Shown: one piece after another, positions 59,654-64,000 of the stretch | Layout of the letters: each line of letters opens with the position of its first letter | How positions within the stretch are numbered: position 1 is the stretch's first letter | Assembly (NCBI RefSeq): GCF_000214705.1 | Contig: NC_015573.1 | Coordinates: forward strand, 829,001 to 893,000 | Direction of reading: 5' to 3' | Source of the DNA: Desulfofundulus kuznetsovii DSM 6115 | GTDB taxonomy: Bacteria; Bacillota; Desulfotomaculia; Desulfotomaculales; Desulfovirgulaceae | DNA: 64,000 nt | Translations under genes and position numbers: made by a program | Notes under the pieces: generated by a model | Told to the model about the DNA's origin: nothing | The model's database searches: none | Seen by the model: the letters and a program-made list of their open reading frames with translations, nothing else

Positions 59654-59799
59654 AAGGTGTGCTGAGTTGAGCAAGATAGAAGCGTCCTTGTCCAAGCCGA
59701 CAGCATTTGCTAAAATAAGACAAGGAATACCATAACTGCGGGCCTCACCTGCCGGGGGAGATTCTTCTCCGAGCCACTATGTTGTCAAGAAAGTAGACT

Positions 59800-59828
59800 G
59801 CCCGGTTCTGCCGGGCTTTTTCTATTTT
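59800..59828 (+). terminator. Hairpin plus T-rich run
   Basis: GCCCGG-TTCTG-CCGGGC stem followed by TTTTTCTATTTTT; the promoter of the next genes overlaps its end. Confidence 0.75.
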
Positions 59829-59850
59829 TGGGCTATCTTTGCCCTGCTTA

Positions 59851-59859
59851 TGCTATAAT
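59851..59859 (+). promoter_or_regulatory. Extended -10 promoter element
   Basis: TGCTATAAT with no good -35 in the usual window. It precedes the 48-residue gene at 59883 and the two surface-protein genes. Confidence 0.5.
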
Positions 59860-59882
59860 ATTCCAGCAGAAGGTGGTGGTTC

Positions 59883-60029
59883 ATGGAACAAAGGTTCCTG
59901 TTCGCGCGTCAGTATAAATACGACAGTGGAACTGGAACAGCGGGGAGTGGTATCATGCTGAGGTTTTTCTGGTTCGTCATCGCAGTGGCTCTTTTCTTGA
60001 TTTTCATGCCGGGAATGCGCCCGGCGTAG
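59883..60029 (+). CDS. Small single-span membrane protein (48 aa)
   Basis: From ATG 59883 behind AAGGTGG. A polar N-terminus (MEQRFLFARQYKYDSG) and one helix (FFWFVIAVALFLIFM), ending GMRPA. Possibly a leader peptide or small regulator for the surface-protein genes. No family recognised. Confidence 0.5.
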   Translation: MEQRFLFARQYKYDSGTGTAGSGIMLRFFWFVIAVALFLIFMPGMRPA

Positions 60030-60051
60030 GATACTTTAAAGGAGTGGTTTT

Positions 60052-61161
60052 ATGGTCAAGCGCAAGGCATTAATTTCCGTGCTGGCCCTTCTTTTCCTGG
60101 TTACCGTCCTGGCCTTCCCGGCCCTGGCCCAGCAGGAGAAGGTGGACGTCTACGAAAACCAGAAGCTGGTCAAGTCCGTGGTTTTCCAGATCGGCCTGAA
60201 GGAATACTGCGTCAACGGCCAGACCCCCGGCGTAAAAATGGACGTGGCTCCTTTCGTGGAAGCCGGACGCACCTTCGTCCCCGTGCGTTTCCTGAGCAAC
60301 GCCCTGGGGGTGGAGGATAAGAATATCGGCTGGAACGAAAAGGCCCGGCTGGTCACGCTGAAGCAGCCCGGGTACCCAGTGGTGGAGCTGGTGGTCGGCA
60401 GCAAGCAGCTCAAATCCAACGGCCAGGTTACGAACATGGACGTGTCCCCTCTGGTCAGGAGCGGGCGTACCTTCTTACCGGCCCGCTGGGTGGCTGAGGC
60501 CCTGGGGTACCAGGTAGATTGGGACGCTTCCCTCGGCCTGGTAGTGTGCTGGCCGAAGGGCGAGCCGAAGCCGGACCTGAGCGCGGTTAAGCAATATCTT
60601 AACGAGCAGAAACCGGCTGAAGAACCAGCTGAAGAACCGGTTGAACCGGTAAATCCTGTTGGTACCCTCAAGGAGCTTCTTGCTAAGGCCAAGCCGATTG
60701 AAGGTAAGCCGTTCAGCTTCAGCAGTTGGAAGTTTGACCCGGAGATTCAAGAACAGTTGCAAAGGTTCTGGGACAGTATAGATGCCAGTCCTGTAATACA
60801 AGAAGTTTCTGTTAGCGAATTGCGCCCCTACGGAATTAAACTAGGAAAGGACGCGATCATACATGATATTGATGTAACTAAAGATGGTATAACAATTACC
60901 GCAAGCACCCCTGGACGCTTTATACCTTTCTTCTACCTTGTAGAAGAGGGTAACGTAGTGCGCTACAAAGGCGGCGGGGGGTATATGGGCAAAGAAACCG
61001 GAACGTTAAGTGTACCCGTTGATCATATCCGTGCATGGACGCCTGACGGTATGCATACTCTTCCCCCAGCCGACCTGACCAAAGTAACCCATGTTATGTT
61101 TCCAGGTACTGATGGGGGGATCTTGTTGGTCAAGAACCCGCTGTACAAGGGGGGTAATTGA
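60052..61161 (+). CDS. Secreted protein with copper-amine-oxidase-N (stalk) repeats
   Basis: 369 residues from ATG 60052 behind AAAGGAGTGG. Signal peptide (LISVLALLFLVTVLAFPALA), then a tandem stalk-type domain: DVAPFVEAGRTFVPVRFLSNALG and DVSPLVRSGRTFLPARWVAEALG, a Glu/Pro linker (EEPAEEPVEP) and a C-terminal region of unknown fold. Such proteins are common surface proteins in Clostridia. Overlaps the next start by four bases. Confidence 0.85.
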   Translation: MVKRKALISVLALLFLVTVLAFPALAQQEKVDVYENQKLVKSVVFQIGLKEYCVNGQTPGVKMDVAPFVEAGRTFVPVRFLSNALGVEDKNIGWNEKARLVTLKQPGYPVVELVVGSKQLKSNGQVTNMDVSPLVRSGRTFLPARWVAEALGYQVDWDASLGLVVCWPKGEPKPDLSAVKQYLNEQKPAEEPAEEPVEPVNPVGTLKELLAKAKPIEGKPFSFSSWKFDPEIQEQLQRFWDSIDASPVIQEVSVSELRPYGIKLGKDAIIHDIDVTKDGITITASTPGRFIPFFYLVEEGNVVRYKGGGGYMGKETGTLSVPVDHIRAWTPDGMHTLPPADLTKVTHVMFPGTDGGILLVKNPLYKGGN

Positions 61162-62651
61162 AAGTGTTGAGAAAACTGATCAGCTGGGTGCTGATGACGG
61201 CGTTGGTTTTAGGAGCCGTCCCATATTGCGGGACGGCTTCAGCATTGCCCGGCGGTGAAGGTGAACAGGTAGTCAAGCAGGAAGTTATCGTCGGCTACTT
61301 TGACATCTGGAAAGGGGACACCTGGCAGGACACTAACCGTGACGGGATGCCGGACATGCCCGGGCAGAAAGGGAAAACTTATACCAATACCTACTCCGCC
61401 GCGGAGAAACTGAAGGACTGGACGCTGACCAGGGTGGAAGTGAAGTACCCCTTCAGCCCGGGGGAATACGAAGCTGCGGGCGGCAGGCAGTACGGGCCTG
61501 ACGGGAGTTTGTGGTACGACCCTGATACGGGGGAACCGGGCATGTCGTGGAACTGGTTTCATTTTTGGTACTTAGATCACCTCCCTCATAACCTCTCAGC
61601 AAAGATAGCCAGCCAGGACCTGGCTGCCGGGAAGGCCGCGGTGCAGTGGACGTTGAATCTTGCACCATTGTCTAACGCTCTAAACCTCAAAGACCCCGAA
61701 AACCGCCGGTACATTGGATACGAACCGGGTAACTTCGGCGAGCTGGTGGAAGGCTGGCGGTGGTACCTCCCGGCGATAATCACCTGGTACGGCGTGCCGA
61801 AACAGCAAACCGACCTGGTGGCAGTTAGCATTGACCCTGGTGTGGGGGAAGCCGACCCCGGCGGGAGGTACACCGGGAGAGTTACCTTCAGGAACGATTC
61901 GGGGGCGAAGCTGACCGGCGTGCCCATCGAGGTGCGCTCAAACGGAGCGGCTGTTCTTTCTACAACGGTGGACTTTGGGCCTGGCGAGACCAGAACCTTC
62001 ACCTTTACCTGGACGGCACCCGGATCCGGAGTGGTAGAGCTCAAGGGCATTATCAACGGGAGCCGCAAAATCCAAGAGACCCGCTACGACAACAACGAGG
62101 TAAAGGTTCTGGTACCGGTTAAAGAAAAACAGACCCCGTCCGGTCCCGGATCCCTCACCTTCCAGGCGGTAAGCCAGGACAGGAGCATAACCAGGCCGCC
62201 CAACACGGCGAAGTGGACGGACTGGGTGACGGCCACGCTGAAACCTCCTGCCCCGAAGCCTCCGCGGGGCTGGCTGGAGTGGTGGAAGGTAACCAGCGCC
62301 GACCTGACCTACCCGAAGAAGAACCCTGAATTCACCTTTGGCACGCCCTACCCGCCCGTGGGGACCGTGACGGTTCCCATGAAACCGAACGGCCACGAGG
62401 CGAAGGTGGAGTTTCAGGAGGACTGGGGCATGGACGGTGCCAAGATATACTCGATCCTGGAGAGGAAGATGATGGCCGAGAATCCGAAGGAATATAAGCT
62501 GACGGCCAGGTACACTGTGGAGTATGAATATTGCTGGATTGAGTGCGACGAGGACGGGTGCTGGACGGAGTGCGCCACGGCGACCACTTCCGGCACGGTT
62601 TCCGGCAACCTCCTGGTGAACGGTACAGGCGTTGACAGCAGGGCACAATGA
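61158..62651 (+). CDS. Secreted CARDB-domain protein
   Basis: 497 residues from TTG 61158, AAGGGGGG upstream. Signal peptide (1-30, LISWVLMTALVLGAVPYCGTASA); a middle CARDB adhesion-type Ig domain (about 215-315: TDLVAVSIDPG, YTGRVTFRNDSGAKLTGVPIEV, NGSRKIQETRYDNNEVKVLV); a tail with Trp/Pro-rich strands and a small Cys cluster (YCWIECDEDGCWTECATA). A likely surface component produced with the preceding stalk protein. Confidence 0.75.
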   Translation: MKVLRKLISWVLMTALVLGAVPYCGTASALPGGEGEQVVKQEVIVGYFDIWKGDTWQDTNRDGMPDMPGQKGKTYTNTYSAAEKLKDWTLTRVEVKYPFSPGEYEAAGGRQYGPDGSLWYDPDTGEPGMSWNWFHFWYLDHLPHNLSAKIASQDLAAGKAAVQWTLNLAPLSNALNLKDPENRRYIGYEPGNFGELVEGWRWYLPAIITWYGVPKQQTDLVAVSIDPGVGEADPGGRYTGRVTFRNDSGAKLTGVPIEVRSNGAAVLSTTVDFGPGETRTFTFTWTAPGSGVVELKGIINGSRKIQETRYDNNEVKVLVPVKEKQTPSGPGSLTFQAVSQDRSITRPPNTAKWTDWVTATLKPPAPKPPRGWLEWWKVTSADLTYPKKNPEFTFGTPYPPVGTVTVPMKPNGHEAKVEFQEDWGMDGAKIYSILERKMMAENPKEYKLTARYTVEYEYCWIECDEDGCWTECATATTSGTVSGNLLVNGTGVDSRAQ

Positions 62652-62666
62652 GCAGTGCGGGATCTG

Positions 62667-62708
62667 ACGGCCCGGAAAAGACGGTTTCCCGGGCCGTTTT
62701 CTTTTTTT
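62667..62708 (+). terminator. Terminator with 9-base stem
   Basis: ACGGCCCGG (62667-62675) pairs exactly with CCGGGCCGT (62689-62697), followed by TTTCTTTTTTT. The last gene's ribosome site starts within ten bases. Confidence 0.85.
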
Positions 62709-62727
62709 GAAGAAGGGGGGGATTTTC

Positions 62728-64000
62728 TTGTTCTGCCTTGTGTGTGCGGAAAAGGAAGCATCTTCGATAATCATCACCAATCTGGAAAGAAGCGGGCTCT
62801 ACGAGGGATGGAGATTTACATCCTGTTCCGATGTTAAAGAACTGGAAAAGTGGAGCAGGGAGAATGTAGACGTGCTCGTATTGAGCCGGTTCTTACCCGG
62901 GTCGGTAGATATTTTAAAACATTTAAGGTTGTGGTTTCCTACCGCGCATATAGTCCTCCTGGTCGGGACTTCCTGTGAGCAGCAGAGGGTATATATAAAA
63001 ACTGCCCGGAAATACGGCCTGAACAACATAGTGACGGGCAAACTTCCCGGGGACCGCCCGTATACCATCTTTACGGCCTTGAAGAGCGCCAGGGAACCCG
63101 ACATTGACTGCATTGAAGCGGTCGAAGTCGCAGATGAAGGAGTAGAGGAAAGTCCCGGTGAGGAGACGAGCCGTCCTGAAGCCGCCCGGCATGGTGAGGA
63201 AGAGCCCCGAAACGTCAGGGCAGCGCTGAAGGAAATTATTGCTGAAACAAGTTCAGGCGAGGTAGACGTTATACGGAGTAAACTTCAGGAAATTCTCGAT
63301 ATGCTTGACGGCAGGAGTTTGGACGGCGAGAGGGAGACTTACCAGAAGCTGCAGCCCGTATCGCATTCCCCTGGTCACCGCAGCCGGGGCATACTGGTAC
63401 TGACCGCTGCCAACAAAGGAGGCGTCGGCAAAACTACGGTTGCGGTTACGTTGGCAGTCGCCCTGTCCAAGGCGGGCGTGCCTACGGTGCTGGTTGATTA
63501 CGATTTGGGTGCTCCGGATGTGGCGAACTTTTTCGGGATTAAAGGAGTACCGGGGATGGAAATGCTGGCCGGGAAACCCGTGAGGCAGAGTACATTGAAA
63601 GATCTGATAATCCGCAAGGAAAACCTGGACATCCTGCCCGGGCCGATGAACAAAACCCTGCCCAATTTCAAGCCGGGCCAGCTCCTGGAAATTGCCAGTA
63701 CCCTGACGGAGATGTACCCGGTGGTCGTAGGCGACACTCCTCCCGAATACTGGACAAAGCCCTGGCTGGCGGAACTGTTCGGCAGGGCCGATTACGTTCT
63801 GGCGGTGGTAGATCAGTCCATATTATCCGAACGTGACACAATGAGTTATGCGCCCTACCTGTTGAGCATGGGTGTCATGCCCGAAAAGATAGGTATAGTT
63901 TTGAACAGGTTCAGCCCGAAATTGCACAATCCCCGGACGGTGGAAAAAATATTTTGTTCCGGGTTTAAAAAAGAAGTAAAGAACCTGCCGAAAGTGGTGA
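62728..64000 (+). CDS. CpaE/ParA-like ATPase, cut by the window end
   Basis: From TTG 62728 behind AAGGGGGG; open to base 64000 (at least 424 residues), no stop seen. A receiver-like domain (1-130: VDVLVLSRFLPGSVDILKHL) and an acidic linker precede a ParA/MinD-type domain with the full deviant Walker A KGGVGKT at 230-236, then VLVDYDLGAPDVANFFG, VVVGDTPPEYW and VLNRFSPK. Same layout as the protein at 49274, but here the P-loop is intact. It probably positions or segregates the pilus machine or the element DNA. Confidence 0.88.
   Translation, partial: MFCLVCAEKEASSIIITNLERSGLYEGWRFTSCSDVKELEKWSRENVDVLVLSRFLPGSVDILKHLRLWFPTAHIVLLVGTSCEQQRVYIKTARKYGLNNIVTGKLPGDRPYTIFTALKSAREPDIDCIEAVEVADEGVEESPGEETSRPEAARHGEEEPRNVRAALKEIIAETSSGEVDVIRSKLQEILDMLDGRSLDGERETYQKLQPVSHSPGHRSRGILVLTAANKGGVGKTTVAVTLAVALSKAGVPTVLVDYDLGAPDVANFFGIKGVPGMEMLAGKPVRQSTLKDLIIRKENLDILPGPMNKTLPNFKPGQLLEIASTLTEMYPVVVGDTPPEYWTKPWLAELFGRADYVLAVVDQSILSERDTMSYAPYLLSMGVMPEKIGIVLNRFSPKLHNPRTVEKIFCSGFKKEVKNLPKVV

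Larger units (their letters stand above)
59654..59882. other. Spacer with a partial copy of the Rpn gene end
   Basis: TGAGCAAGATAGAAGCGTCC at 59668-59687 matches 59358-59377 in the nuclease gene at 19 of 20 positions, so a piece of a second copy remains. Then come a terminator (59800-59828) and an extended -10 (TGCTATAAT, 59851-59859). Confidence 0.6.

Noticed and set aside
1-64000. CRISPR array
   Set aside because: No regularly spaced short repeats seen; the only repeats are hairpins, two 62-base copies and Big_2 coding repeats.
36371-64000. Relaxase or VirD4-type coupling protein to prove conjugation
   Set aside because: Looked for relaxase His-triad and coupling ATPase motifs in all large frames; none found, so transfer ability remains unproven.

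Overview
The window looks like a chromosomal stretch of an anaerobic, Gram-positive-type Clostridia (Bacillota), most like the Peptococcaceae/Desulfotomaculia group. This is inferred from strong AGGAGG-type ribosome sites with many GTG/TTG starts, a c-di-GMP-I riboswitch, copper-amine-oxidase-N surface proteins, an ADP-forming acyl-CoA synthetase with an EtfAB-linked beta-oxidation set, and abundant IS110/IS3/IS607 debris. No rRNA, tRNA or CRISPR array was found, so the placement is tentative.

Region 1 (1-8.4 kb) is accessory DNA of an integrative/plasmid-like element: a tyrosine recombinase, a phage-type Dam methylase, an AT-rich two-gene methyltransferase unit, a DUF2325 protein, a PD-(D/E)XK nuclease with an in-frame TAG before its natural C-terminus, and membrane proteins. 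Region 2 (8.4-33.5 kb) is a catabolic block with many insertion sequences: IclR regulator, TRAP transporter, ADP-forming acyl-CoA synthetase, a dehydrogenase with glutaryl-CoA-type active-site residues, biotin-dependent decarboxylase carboxyltransferase and biotin carrier, EtfBA, crotonase, thiolase, 3-hydroxybutyryl-CoA dehydrogenase, an isomerase-like crotonase paralogue, a fumarate-reductase-like flavoprotein and a BASS-type transporter. Together they spell a glutarate -> glutaryl-CoA -> glutaconyl-CoA -> crotonyl-CoA -> 2 acetyl-CoA route. Pseudogenes (acyl-CoA dehydrogenase, CCG-domain Fe-S protein, IS3, IS110, DUF4338) lie in the gaps.

Region 3 (33.6-64 kb) returns to element-type DNA. 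After an IS607 remnant with an unusual TnpB comes a long co-oriented block: T4SS-like genes (pilin-like proteins, PrgI, a VirB4-N-like protein, VirB4, a VirB6-like protein, a lytic transglycosylase/M23 hydrolase), a ParB-like protein, then a full Tad-type pilus set (TadZ/CpaE-like, TadA, TadB, TadC, TadE/Flp-like pilins, CpaB). A c-di-GMP-I riboswitch with its own promoter and terminator controls a secreted Big_2/transglutaminase protein, followed by further surface proteins and a second CpaE/ParA-like protein cut by the window end. The genes of regions 1 and 3 are separated again and again by a short hairpin plus T-tract directly followed by the next ribosome site; region 2 mostly lacks this. 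The simplest reading is one conjugative-type element carrying a catabolic cargo block, with a cell-surface machine that combines T4SS and Tad components and answers to c-di-GMP. No relaxase or VirD4-type coupling protein is visible.
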